Assembly: GCA_954871525.1 (NCBI GenBank)
Contig: OX940869.1
Coordinates: forward strand, 26,440,001-26,504,000
Reading direction: 5' to 3'
From: Parietaria judaica
Lineage: Eukaryota; Streptophyta; Magnoliopsida; Rosales; Urticaceae
DNA length: 64,000 nt
In this document: in pieces, positions 44,101 to 54,921 of the stretch
Layout of the letters: every line of letters starts with the position of its first letter
Numbering within the stretch: position 1 is the stretch's first letter
Position numbers and translations under genes: made by a program
The notes under the pieces: model-generated
Database searches by the model: none
Told to the model about the DNA's origin: nothing
Seen by the model: the letters and a program-made list of their open reading frames with translations, nothing else

Positions 44101-45380
44101 CAAAACGACATATAAGAAATGAGTTAAATAAAATATCGAGTTATGGCTGAAAAATAAATGACATGTCAAAATAATGGGCTGAAAAAGAATAATAGATTAA
44201 AACCCTAATAGTAAACGACTTATGAGAAATGACATGCTAAAAAAGCGACAAACTTATAACAAAACGACATAAAACCGGAACCGGGACAAGAAAATCGGGA
44301 ATTTCATATTTTGAATTGGTTTTGGTTCTGGTTTTTCAAACCGGAACCGGGACGTCCCTTTTTAGGTTATAGTAAAAAGAAAAAATTGATTTTTTGCCAA
44401 AAACGGTCCGGTACCGGGACCAGAACTAGGACAAAACCGGGAACCGAGTACAAAATTTTAACCCCTAACTAAAACTCCGTCACTCTGTAAAAATAAGTTT
44501 GCAAACATATTTGAAAAAGTCAACCCGAGCTTGGCCCCAAAAAAAGTCAAACCGATACCGGTAAAAAAAAGTCAACCAAACTCGGCCTAAAAATGTCAAC
44601 CCCAGACCGGGTAAAAAATTTCAACTGAACATGGTCCGTGAAAGTCAAACCGGGTCCGGGTCGAGAAACTAATGCATATAAATCGAATAGGAAGGCTACT
44701 TATCAGTTTGTTTTTGTATAAATTTATATTTTTACATTGCAACAACATAAAGTCACCGAGGTCTGGTGGTGAAACCATCTTGTCCCTTGCGTGAACCCAA
44801 GTTCAAATCCTTGCAGCACCCGAAATTTTGCATAATATTTGATTTGTTGGAATACGTGGCAGCCACATGGCGCTGAGTTGGTCCCAGTTAGCAATCTGTT
44901 AACGGCCACGTGGCTGTGCCTAACGGGCAAGTTGACGGATTGGACGAAATTGGAACATCAGCGACAAAATCCTCACGTTAGGTACTTTTGCCCAAATTAT
45001 TTGAGGTTGGGTACTTATCGGAGAATATCGTAAAAGGTTAGGTATTTTTGCCGCAATGAACCCTTTGTTTCACATTACTTCTATACTATTTTTTTTTTAA
45101 CAATATTCTCTTCAATTTAGTAGCTGCACTCTAAATCAATTTCCCTAATATAAGCTTGAATGTTGGTAATAAATAATTATAGGAACTGAAAAATTTGGTA
45201 TCACCTGGGAAAGATGAATATGAAAGGGAGCAGAACAAGCGCCCCTAAAGCGTACGAATACGTGACGAAAACGAAGTAATTCAAGCCTTTCAAAGCCGCG
45301 GCTTTGTAGAGAATATTGAGGCTCACGTTGATACACTCCACGGCAGCCATGGCTAAGAACGACACAGCTTCAGCTTTCAT
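41157..45380 (-). CDS. WAT1-related (nodulin MtN21/EamA) transporter
   Basis: Multi-pass membrane transporter of the plant WAT1/UMAMIT group (amino acid or auxin transport in characterised members). Exon model: 45380-45205 ([40 protein letters not shown]), 42709-42647 ([20 protein letters not shown]), 42554-42441 ([20 protein letters not shown]), 42345-42111 ([40 protein letters not shown]), about 41865-41651 ([20 protein letters not shown]), 41550-41399 ([29 protein letters not shown]) and 41295-41157 ([20 protein letters not shown]). All donors/acceptors are GT-AG and phases agree except at exon 5, where the only phase-compatible acceptor gives an immediate TAA. Intron 1 (42710-45204) contains a Mutator-like transposon. 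It may be a recent pseudogene, or exon 5 is mis-modelled. Confidence 0.8.
42575..42596. repeat. (TA)n microsatellite
   Basis: Alternating TA run in intron 2 of the WAT1-type gene. Confidence 0.9.
42953..43140. mobile_element. TE end fragment (CAGTGGCGGA type)
   Basis: CAGTGGCGGAGCTAGGATTT at 42953 interrupts the MULE TIR. The same type of terminus bounds the hAT-like element at 19447/31607. The opposite end was not found, so this is a fragment or an insertion with a decayed right end. Confidence 0.45.
43304..43435. mobile_element. MITE, 132 bp
   Basis: Ends TTAGGTGCGTTAT (43304-43316) and ATAACGCACCTAA (43423-43435) are exact inverted repeats with an AT-rich interior. The GGTGCGTT core recalls PIF/Harbinger MITEs, but the superfamily is uncertain. 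It lies within the MULE. Confidence 0.65.
43648..44467. mobile_element. hAT-like non-autonomous element, 820 bp, perfect TSD
   Basis: Ends TAGGGTGAAA and, read inward, TAGGGGTTAAAA. Perfect 8-bp duplication ACTAAAAC at 43640-43647 and 44468-44475. The interior is filled with 'aaccgggaccggtt'-type words that can pair across the element. No coding sequence. It lies within the MULE. Confidence 0.85.
44505..44675. repeat. Degenerate minisatellite inside the MULE
   Basis: About six copies of an ~26-base phrase like 'aaaagtcaacccgagcttgg'. The reverse complement of the same phrase forms a second array at 57750-57960. Confidence 0.7.
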
Positions 45381-45446
45381 CTTAATCTTCTCAAATCGCA
45401 GCTCACATGAAGTTATTTATTGGAAGCAAAGAGTCAAGCTTTAACA

Positions 45447-45454
45447 TTTATATA
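45447..45454 (-). promoter_or_regulatory. TATA box of the WAT1-type gene
   Basis: Minus strand TATATAAA about 67 bp upstream of the ATG at 45380, suggesting transcription starts near 45415-45420. Confidence 0.55.
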
Positions 45455-46399
45455 GAGGCTCAATCAATTATTTGGCTCATTGTTGGTACGTGAGTAGGTA
45501 GTCCATTAATTACTACTTATGAAGACTCGCCATATAATTGAATTGAAATCATTATTACTAATAAATATAAATTGTCGTTTCAGATGATTTGTAAAAAGGT
45601 CCCATCTGACTGGTGCACGAAAGACCATAAAAAATCAAAACTTATTAAAATTAGTGGACGGCTCCGCGCGGTGGCGAGTAAATATATTATTTATATTTAA
45701 ATAAAAATATTGAATAAATGAATCTATATATTATGTATTGTAATAAAAAGTCAAGATAACCACATCCAACGCAAATTTAACGATCGTTGATTTATTCAGC
45801 TAATATTCTTTTTCATGTTTATTAAAAAAACGAGTAGATTACTATATAAAATAACCGACGATGTAAAAATAAGATAGTTCGTCCAAATTTGAACTTTTTT
45901 TTATTCTTTGACTATCATTAAATAAAAAATCCATGTTCATTTAATTCAAAATAATTAGAAAATATTTTAAGATAAAATAATTTAAATTTTTTACCAAAAA
46001 TATTTAAAAAAAATTAATGATTAAAAATTTAATTTTAATTTCTAATAATCTTTGACAATCCTTGTCTATCAGTAAATCACGACTTTTAAGAAATGTAGAA
46101 AAGTGCTACGTTAGTTTTTCTCACGTTGAGAAATAAAGGCGAACGGGATAGGTATTTTTTTTCCCAAACAATAACACCAATAGTTTATAAACTTGGTATT
46201 TTACTTTCAAAACTAAAAATTGTGATTTCTTAAAACTTTTTTATATTTTCTCAAAATATATAGTAAAATAAATAAATAAAAAGTTTCATTACACTTTTCT
46301 AATCGAACTATATTAACAACAATAAAAACATACTTTATCGTCAATTAAAACACTAAATCATTAAAGAGAAATTGTAATGAATAGCCACATTTATATGTT
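45455..46399. other. AT-rich upstream intergenic DNA
   Basis: Promoter-side flank of the WAT1-type gene. A small GC-rich island at about 45655-45672 ('cggctccgcgcggtggcg') stands out. No genes recognised. Confidence 0.4.
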
Positions 46400-46633
46400 T
46401 CGTGAGTTTAAGCCTGACTTGGCTCAACTCCTATCAGAGATTTCCCCACCAGGGATCTCCCTACCAGAACTTCCCCTAGCAGAGAAGAGCCCGAGCAGAG
46501 ATCTTCCTAGCAGGAGTTCTCCTACCAGAGAGCTCCCCACCAGTGATGGGTCCGACCAGAGCTTGCTCCTAGCAAGAAAGGACCCGACCAGAGATGCCCC
46601 TAGCAGAGATGGGGGGGGGGGGGGGAGCAGAAG
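46400..46633 (+). mobile_element. Fragment of the nested copia family's LTR
   Basis: Reverse complement of the LTR part at about 24575-24819: starts 'gtgagtttaagcctgacttg' and continues 'gagatttccccaccagggat' to a poly-G run (about 46610-46623). Only about 235 bp of a 660-bp LTR is present, ending soon after the homopolymer, as if the break occurred there. Confidence 0.8.
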
Positions 46634-46714
46634 TTGTTCGACAAGTCCCACAATACCATATTAGTATGCAAATGAAAATGATCTAAAACGACGTATATAT
46701 ATAGAATACTCCTC

Positions 46715-47255
46715 TTACGAAATTATAGGCGTGCTTGTATACTCGTTGCATGCTTCACACTTGTAAATTTTATATACACGGCTCAACTTTCTCAAACATT
46801 CTTTGCAAACAGGATAGCTCCACCCATACCATTGCGGAATGCTACCTATCACCCCAACAATGGTGATTGTATATCCCTACATTATAGGTACTATGTTAGA
46901 AAAAAATTCAAGAATTAAAAAAAATAAACTCAAGTGTTAAAACTTAAAAGATATCTTCTTACTTTTGTTTTGTTTCTCCATTCAGCTGCTTGAAGTTGTT
47001 TTATTGTCATCCAATTTTCTTTATTCTTTCAATCTTCTTCGTGGCAATTTTGAATATCCCATAAGTTTAACTATAAGACCAATTAAAAAATTCTACAGTA
47101 AGAAAATCGTAAATAAAAAAGTCTACTAACAAAAACTGAATACCTGGTATTGAAATATAAAACATATTGGATATCATTCTTGAATCCTAAAAACTTACCT
47201 GGTTATCCACCTGGGGAGTTTTAGCAATCTCACCCAACCGTTCATCAACTTTTTG
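46715..47255 (-). pseudogene. Replication protein A (RPA1)-like gene fragment
   Basis: Three small exons in order on the minus strand with proper donors: 47255-47199 (VDERLGEIAKTPQVDNQ, then GTAAGT), about 47025-46962 (WMTIKQLQAAEWRNKTK, then GTAAGA) and 46876-46715 (GYTITIVGVIGSIPQWYGWS, YPVCKECLRKL, YKIYKCEACNEYTSTPIIS, stop). The last exon has a C-X2-C ... C-X2-C zinc-binding pattern in an OB-fold-like setting, as in the C-terminal domain of plant RPA1/RPA70-like proteins, which bind single-stranded DNA. It is far shorter than a full RPA1. Phases join without stops. The family call is tentative; a transposon-borne RPA fragment is also possible. Confidence 0.45.
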
Positions 47256-47259
47256 TCAA

Positions 47260-47678
47260 CGTATTTGAAAAATAATGATAATAATTTTGTGAGTAAAACA
47301 ACAGAGCAATAAATACATAACCTTAGCTGTAGAATTAAAACTTTTTCTTATTCAGTGGGAATTAATTTGCTATTATGTGATTTAGCTCAGACATTTTAAT
47401 CCCTTGTTTTACAGATCTTAGAGTGTACTGATTTATAGACTTTGTGTGAAACAGTATTTGTGGATATTAGAGGAAATCACAATCCTTTTTCATTTATAAC
47501 AAAGATCCAAAAATTAACAATCGTTATTATTTTATTTTTAGTTCTATGATAAAAGTTCTCAAAATCAACTAAATGATGAGTTTCATTTCTTTTCTCTATT
47601 AAATAAATTAAGTTTCAGAAAAATGCACATAACTTATCTGTACAGTACCATATAAACATCACTATTTATTGTAAGTAA

Positions 47679-47720
<42 letters not shown>

Positions 47721-50034
47721 TTAACATACGTGACAATCTCGACCTAATGCTCCGGTCCTCATCAAAGTTGTCTCCCATTTTTGCTCGGTAACAGTTTATT
47801 AAATATAATTAGTTAAAATGATTCAAAGTAATGCTTAAAGATTTTTTTAATTACATCTTTATTCTTTGCGTCTATTATACTGGATTTTTTGTAACCATAT
47901 TTAATAAATAAAATGCCAAAGAAAGTTCTTGGTAAGTTTAATTCCATCACCAACTTCAATAATTGTAGCATTTCTTTGAAAATGATAATAAATTTACTTA
48001 ATAGTTATTATTTTCTCTACTCAAGTTAAATATTACATGCGGGGAATGTGTATAGATATGTACTTAATAAGTTTACTTAATAATCAGTATAAGTGTGATG
48101 CATTTGAGTTCGTAAGGTAGACGTTAGTCCCCACCCTATCTGATTTGAATTTCTCAACCAAAATCTTCTTTATGAATAATGTAAATGAATTAATCGAAGG
48201 AACAAACTAAATATATATTCCTTTATAAATAAAATTATTCTTTGTTTTATCCACATTTCTAGAAAATAAAAAATAAAAAAACTACTATCAAATAAAAAGA
48301 GTCAAATTATATGGAGTGTAAATATCTTATTTCATGAAGGCCTATTAGCTTTGTAGTTTAAAATAAAATGATATCACGTTTTTTAGTCTGTTATTTATTT
48401 TTTGTGTTTTATAATTTTCTTCTTAAAGTAATAATTATGCAAAAAAAAAGTAATATATGCAAAAGATCAATTTTGTGTTAAATCTAAATTTCCTTGAGTC
48501 ATCTATTCTTAGCAAGTCTTTCCAGCTGAAAAATCAACTGTAGCAACTTGTCTCACAACAAATTTTCTGAAATAATTTTAAATAAATAAACTGTAAAACC
48601 AACATACATATGATACTTCACTTATAAATTAATAATGAATGTAATAATACGTATGATACTTGCAATACAATATATGTGAAAGTTTTTATACATATAGAGT
48701 TGTTTCATAGCATATTTGTATGTTCAATAGGCTAAGAACTAAAAAACTATTTTACCAATAATGTGATAAACAGTAATAACTAAACAAGGTAAATGAATCC
48801 AAAGAACCTTTGGCATGAAGGTTTCAACCTCAATTTTTTTCGTCAGAGAAGCCAGAGGCGTCAAAATTGAACCGCTGCTCGAATTTGACTACTACAGTAA
48901 CAAAATTTTAGAAAAAATCATGGCTAAAATAAGTCGTTCAAAAATGATATAGTAGGAAGATTAAAATTACTTCGTACTTCATAGAAAATGAAGAGAGATT
49001 GAACCATAAAACTAACTAAATTTAAAAGGTGTAGTTTTCATACCTTGATTTGTTATTTATTTTTGCTTTAGTTGTTTTGCTTCTCCTGTAGTGAAATACA
49101 AAGAACAAAGTTTGTCTACAATAACTTTTGAAAATGTTATACTTTGTAATCAGAAGTTGAATGTATTGAAAAGGTTATATTTTAGCATTAACTAATCCTA
49201 TCTCAACATGTGATTTCTTTCATAATGAGAAACCATGACTGAAATTACGCCTTCACTGATGTTATAAATAGCAATTAACATCCAATCAAATTTAATTTTC
49301 AAATTAATAAAATGAATTTATTTGAATATAAATTCTGCATTATTTTTTTCCAATAATTGAGTCTTAATTATAACGTCGGCTTGTAATTGAGTCTTAACTG
49401 TTATGTGCAATATTTGTTTTAAAATATTATATTGTCGATAAAATTTTAAAATATTCCTAACTATGAGCTAATATAATTGAACAAAACAAGTTTGCGAGTT
49501 TGATTTTTGAAACACTATTTGGTTAGTTTTTGTTAATCTGTGGTAGATCTTAAATGAAAAAAAAAATTAATAAAACACAATTTATGTTACCAAAAGGAAA
49601 GTATGTTTTATTTGAAAGTAATATATACTAATATCATGCCTAAAAAAGTATTTGCCATAATACAAAAATTGTTCATATTTCATTACTTTAATTACATGTT
49701 TAAATAATGTAATATAAAGTAGTAATTCAGTTTCAAGAGTTGAGTTAATATATAATAATATTCATAATTTAAGTATATTTGTTAATATGATAGTGATATC
49801 ATGAAAATATATAATTATATATAAAATTGATTTTAATAATTTTATTATATGAGTTAATTTTATAATTAATATCTTATTATAAATAATGTAATACTATTAT
49901 AGAATGATAATCTATAGTTTTATTTTGGACGATTTAGTTGAAGATCAAAGATAAAAAACAACTTCAAGTTGTTTCTGTTTTCCTTCATTAAAATTTCAAC
50001 GCTCTGCGAGAGTAGCCTGAGAAAACAGAGACAA
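47260..50034. other. AT-rich intergenic DNA with (TAA)n
   Basis: (TAA)n at 47680-47720. Short exon-like minus-strand pieces (near 48500-48560, reading VVRQVATVDFSAGKTC after a CAG acceptor, and near 48840-48900) may be further remnants of the RPA-like gene but cannot be joined with confidence. Otherwise nothing. Confidence 0.4.
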
Positions 50035-50039
50035 CTGGT

Positions 50040-50553
50040 TGTTGGATCCCAATTCACGGATCTTCAAAGAACACGAATAACACCAAAGAAGTCTCGAACA
50101 GAAAATTGAAGAACACAAATCTGGGAAAAGAAATTCTCTATTGATAATCGAAGGCAAATTACAAGAAGATAAACTCAAAACTCTAATGGACTCAACTCGA
50201 TTCTACACTTTACAATGTGTACAATGCTAGGTTTATATAGACCTCACATAGGCAAAACCCTAGCTAACTAAATCGCACAAAATCAGGAAACTACCCTAAA
50301 TAATCTCGCCAAATCTTTGACTTGATTTGCTTGCTCCTCAAGCTACGCGCTTTGCTTTTCTGGGTAGAGTTTCCCTTTTTTCTCCTCGGACAACTTCTCT
50401 GTCCGCGAGCCGACTTGATCGCCCTTCCTCCTCGAGCATACTTGCTCGGGCCTTCTGGACGGACTTGCTCGCATCTCCCGAGCAGACTTGCTCGCATTTC
50501 CCAGCAGGGCTGATTTCCTCTATGCGACGGGCCAAGTTAAGCTTAACTTCACA
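50040..50553 (-). repeat. 3' LTR of copia element
   Basis: Contains TATATAAA on the minus strand (about 50233-50240) as a promoter box. Rich in 'tgctcgggcc/ttgctcgc' phrases near its 5' end. Confidence 0.88.
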
Positions 50554-50559
50554 TTCTCC

Positions 50560-52119
50560 CCCGTACGCTTGACTTGCTAATTCTTTCACTCCGAGCAACT
50601 CTCTCATCTCTGCGAACTTGACTCTCGCCAATGCCTTGGTAAGAATATCTGCTCGCTGTTTCCTTGTGCTGATGAACTCTACGATGATCTCTCGCTTCTC
50701 CACACACTCACGAATATAGTGATACTTCGTGTCAATGTGTTTGCTCCGTCCGTGGAACACTGGATTCTTCATCAACGCGATTGCAGACTTGTTGTCCACG
50801 TAGAGAGTTGGTGGCTTCTGCTCGGAACCCGTCATCTCACCGAGTAGCCCTTTCAACCACATAGCCTGACACGCTGCTGCGGTTGCCGCCATGAACTCCG
50901 CTTCGCATGAGGATAGAGCTACTGTCTGCTGCTTTTGGGACTGCCAGGTGATTAGGTTCCCGTCGAGGTAGAATTCCATCCCTCCGGTACTCTTCCTATC
51001 ATCGATATCACCAGCCAAGTCATTGTACGTAAAGCCGACTAGTACTTCTGCTCCACTTCCTCTGTTGTACTGGATCCTGTAGTCCGTCGTGCCCTTCACG
51101 TAACGCAATATGTGCTTCACCGCCTGCTGGTGTGCACTCGTGGGCTTCTCCATGTAACGACTGACTATCCCGACGGCATGTGCAATATCTGGTCTGGTGT
51201 GAGTGAGGTACCTAAAACATCCGATCACGCGCCTATACTCTGTGGGATCCACTCTTCTCCCTTCAGCATCCTTCCCGAGCTGCAGCTTTGCCTCCATAGG
51301 GTACTTGATCGAGTTACAGTCCGCCATCTCGAACTGCTTAAGGATCTTCCTCGCATAGGCCGACTGCTTCAGCGTTATGCAGTATTTCTTCTGTTCCACC
51401 TCAATCCCGAGGTAGTATGAAAGTAATCCGAGGTAACTCATCTCGAATTCGGCCATCATTTGCTGCTTGAATCCTTCTACGCCTTCTGCGCTGGATCCTG
51501 TGACGATTAGGTCATCTACATACACTCCCACGATCAGAGTTTCCTGCCCGGTACCCCTGGTGTAGTCTTCCTGCTCTCTCAGGCACTTAGTGAATCCAAG
51601 GTTCTTCAAGCTTTTGTCGAGACGGATGTTCCACGCTCTCGGTGCTTTTCTCAACCCATATAGAGCCTTGGATAGTCTGTACACTTTCTGCTCCTCGCCT
51701 GTGATGCCGAACCCCTCTGGTTGCCTGACGTACACTTCTTCCTCGAGGTCACTGTTTAGGAATGCCGATTTGACATCCAAATGGTTAACATCCCATCCTC
51801 GATGCGCTGCTAGGGTAAGGATTAGTCTGATCGTGTCCAGTCTCGCTACTGGAGCAAAAACTTCGTCGAAGTCTATGCCTTTATTCTGCACGTAGTCTTT
51901 GGCTACCAGCCTTGCCTTGTGCTTAAGTAAATTCTCGTCAGTGTCCTTCTTCAGCTTGTACACCCACTTCAGGCTGATGGGATTATGACCTTTGGGCAGG
52001 TCGGTAAGCTCCCATGTCTTGTTCTTCTCGATGGACTCCATCTCCTTTTTCATCGCTTCCTGCCACTCCTGCTCGGCTGCTGCCTCTTGGTAGTTGGCTG
52101 GCTCCTCTGCGCATAGCAA
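50560..52119 (-). CDS. copia reverse transcriptase-RNase H, intact frame
   Basis: One open frame (extending into the LTR at 50338). [82 protein letters not shown], catalytic [14 protein letters not shown] (two Asp present), YYLGIEV. RNase H: YRRVIGCFRYLTHTRPDIAH, VGFTYNDLAGDIDDRKSTGG (the usual FTDSD reads FTYND, so one conserved Asp is lost), ALSSCEAEFMAATAAACQAM, LYVDNKSAIALMKNPVFHGR, IDTKYHYIRECVEKREIIVE, ADILTKALARVKFAEMRELL. RT copies element RNA into DNA and RNase H removes the RNA. Confidence 0.9.
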
Positions 52120-52149
52120 TGAAAGTTCCTCCAGATCCTCCTCTTGAGT

Positions 52150-53817
52150 CTGATCGTAGACGTCTGCTAGAGGTCAGAATCCTCTTGGGCCGTCTTTTAT
52201 GGAGGAATCTTCTGAGCTAGACGTGATGGTCCTGCTTGGGCTTGGTGTCCGTGGTGTGTCCGGGGTGCTCTCTCCTGGGCTGGGTTCCCTCGTCTCTGGC
52301 AAGACTGTTCCCGAGCTGGGTGTTCCAGGCTACTCCTGCTCGGCAACATCCTGCTCGTCCTCGACTGTGAACTCCACTGAGTTCTGCTCGGGTTCTCCCT
52401 TCTCGTCGCGCCAATCCCACTTCATCTCTTCTTCGAACACAACATCTCTGCTCACATAGAGTCTGCCACGTCGTGGATCGTAGAATTTGTGTGTCTTGCT
52501 TCCTTCCTCGACTCCAAGTTACACCATCTTCTGACTTCTATCGTCTAGCTTCTTGAAATGTGGGCCCACAATATTCACTTTTGCGGTGCTCCCGAACACT
52601 TTTAGGTGCTCTAAGTGGGGTTTCTTCCTGTACCACGCCTGGTAGGGAGTACACTCTCCAAGTGTTTTGGTCGGCACGCGATTTAGCAGGTAGACCGCAT
52701 GTCTCACCGCTTCTCCCCAAAACCTGGCCGGAACCTGCATACTCTTGAGAAAGCTCCTCGCTGTGTTCATCACAGTCCGGTTTCGTCTTTCCACTATGCC
52801 ATTTTGCTGAGGTGTGTGGTATGCGGACAGGTGACGCTGAACTCCTTTTTGGTCGCAGAACTCTCCGAACTGCTGGGAAGTGAATTCTCCTCCTTGATCT
52901 GTACGCAAGACCTTTAACCTGTGCACCGAGCTGTTCTCCACGATCTTCTTGAACTTCTTGAAGACGTCGAAAGCTCCACTCTTCTCCTTAAGCATAAACA
53001 CTCACATCCAGCGACTAAAGTCATCAACAAGTAGAAAGAAATACTTGTTACCTGCCCAAGTTGCTGCGATGATCGGACCGCAAAGGTCGGCATGCACCAA
53101 CTGTAGGGGTCTATCTGCTCGGAATTTGGCCTTGATCGGATAGGGTATCCTCGCCTGTTTTGCGATCATGCAACATTCACATAGCTGGTCGGGGTATTCT
53201 ATCTTGGAAACCCCAAAAGCCAAATTCTTCTCGCCCATCATCTTGAGTGCGTGAAAATTCATGTGTCCGAGCCGTGCGTGCCATAGCCAAGCCGGGTCTG
53301 CCATCGATGCCATAAGACAGACAGGTTGACACATCTTCAGGAGAATCTTGTAGAGCCTGTTGGGTGTCCGCTCCACCTTCATCAACAACTCTCTTTCCTT
53401 GGTCCACATCTTTAGGTTGAACCCTTGTAGCAACACCGTATTCCCGATCTTAGTCATCTGTCCCAGACTGATGATGTTGCTTTTCAACTTCGGGATGAAA
53501 TACACCTGGGTCATCAGACGCTGGTCGCCATTCTTGCACTCGAACAGGATCGACTCTCTGCCTCTGATCTCTACGACTGATCCGTCATCGAATTTCACGC
53601 TGCCCGTGATCTTCTCGTCGAGCTCTTCAAACTTAGCTCGGTCCCCAGTCATGTGGTTGCTTGCGCCATTGTCAAGGTACCACACGTCGGTGCTGACCCT
53701 CTTCTCGTCGTGAGTGAGGAGGTTTGCAAAGACCTTGTCCTCGATGAGGAAGCCCTGGTCGCTGGTCTCCTCCGAGCAATTCTGCTCGGCCTCTGGGTTG
53801 ATCGGCACACTGATCAC
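52150..53817 (-). pseudogene. copia protease, integrase and linker (best-preserved copy)
   Basis: 53817-53002: protease VWYLDNGASNHMTGDRAKFE (catalytic D-N-G variant), YFIPKLKSNIISLGQMTKIG, GAG-pre-integrase WLWHARLGHMNFHALKMMGE, zinc-binding CECCMIAKQ, integrase first Asp in LVHADLCGPIIAA; stop after FSRWM, where the family has Trp. 53001-52519: second Asp LRTDQGGEFTSQQF and Glu IVERRNRTVMNT are both present, so the D-D-E triad is complete; stop after QKMV. The linker to 52120 has further stops. Few changes separate this from an open frame, so the copy is comparatively young. Confidence 0.88.
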
Positions 53818-53979
53818 TTATGCTCGGGCCTTGGCGACGCCTTCGCCAGTCTGCTCGTAGATATCCTCCAGACAGTCCTGCTCGGCTTCTCTCTCGCCGT
53901 TCTGTCCGGCCAAGTGAGTTACCTGCTCGGCAAACAACAATGTCGGCTGGTCGTCTGGGAATCTCCCTAGATTCGCCTC

Positions 53980-54893
53980 TATGCCCTAAGTTCCTGCTCC
54001 GGCACTCAGATGCAAAGTGCCCAAGATTTAGACACGTGTAGCACTTCATTGTGCTCTTGTCTCTCCTGGTCGTGCTTTGCTGCAGGGTGCTCCACTGCCG
54101 CGACCACGCTGATCCCGACCTCGACCTCGTCCACGACCTTGTCCGCGTCCTCGGACCTCTCCTCCAAAGCTGCTCCGACCTGAGGAATTTGAAGAAAACT
54201 CGGCTCCCCCGGTTTTCCGCTGTCTGGCCGTCCATTCTTCATGCGTGAGCAGGAGGTTCTTCTCCTCTTCTCTGTCACCGTAACCCCGAAGTCTCTCTTC
54301 GTGGGCTTTGAGGCGACCAACAACCTCCTCGAACGACATGACCTTTAGATCGCCGAACTGCTCGATCAATGTTACGATCTGCATGTACCTGTGAGGCACT
54401 GTTCGGAGAAATTTGTTGACAACGGTGGTCTCCTCCACCTTGTCTCCCAGCGAGCGTATGCCTATCACAATGGACGTAAGCCGCATAGCGAAGTCGTCAA
54501 TCGACTCGCTCTCCCTCATCTTCATAACCTCGAACTCACTCTTCAAGGTTTGGACCTTTGCCTCCTTGACGCGATCTGCGCCCATGTGCATGGTCTGAAG
54601 AGTTTTCCATGCTTCCTTCGCTGAATCTTCTCGGCGAGCATGAGAAGAACTTCTTCCGGAACTGCTTGTTAGATTGGGGCTAGGGCCATTCTTTCCTTGC
54701 CCCCTTTGACACCGCCGTTTTCTACGGCCTCCCACACTCCCTGCGCCTGCAGATTCACCCTCATCTTTAACGCTCACACGACGTTATTGCTCTTCGTGAG
54801 CATGGGGTAATGGAGTGTAACTGTGCCTTCTCTGGTCTCTGGTTTCTGCGCGACTGAATCTCCTTCCATCGGTGACTCTGATGATGATGACAT
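53980..54893 (-). pseudogene. copia gag (best-preserved copy)
   Basis: Gag starts at ATG 54893 (MSSSSESPMEGDSVAQ) just after the primer-binding site. An early stop occurs near 54780. From 54650 to 54046 it is open: SESIDDFAMRLTSIVIGIRS, VVNKFLRTVPHRYMQIVTLI, FEEVVGRLKAHEERLRGYGD and an RG-rich stretch RGRGQGRGRGRGRD. The zinc knuckle CYTCLNLGHFASEC follows in a shifted frame near 54000-54045. Confidence 0.85.
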
Positions 54894-54921
54894 GTTCTTC
54901 GATTGAAGCTCTGATACCACT

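Larger units (their letters stand above)
42832..45063. mobile_element. Mutator-like (MULE) non-autonomous transposon
   Basis: TIRs of over 100 bp: left from 42832 (GGGTTAATTACGGCAAAAAT), right read inward from 45063 (GGGTTCATTGCGGCAAAAAT). The similarity runs through 'ttctccgatgagtacccaac' to 'ccaatttcgtcca'. Flanks TTTGTTTTA (42823-42831) and TTTGTTTCA (45064-45072) form a 9-bp duplication with one change, the Mutator size. No transposase. It lies wholly inside intron 1 of the WAT1-type gene and carries other insertions. Confidence 0.85.

Noticed and set aside
42953..44490. CAGTGGCGGAGC at 42953 paired with 'ctccgtcactctg' at 44475 as one element
   Set aside because: No matching 8-bp duplication, and the right-hand candidate overlaps the TSD of the hAT-like element.
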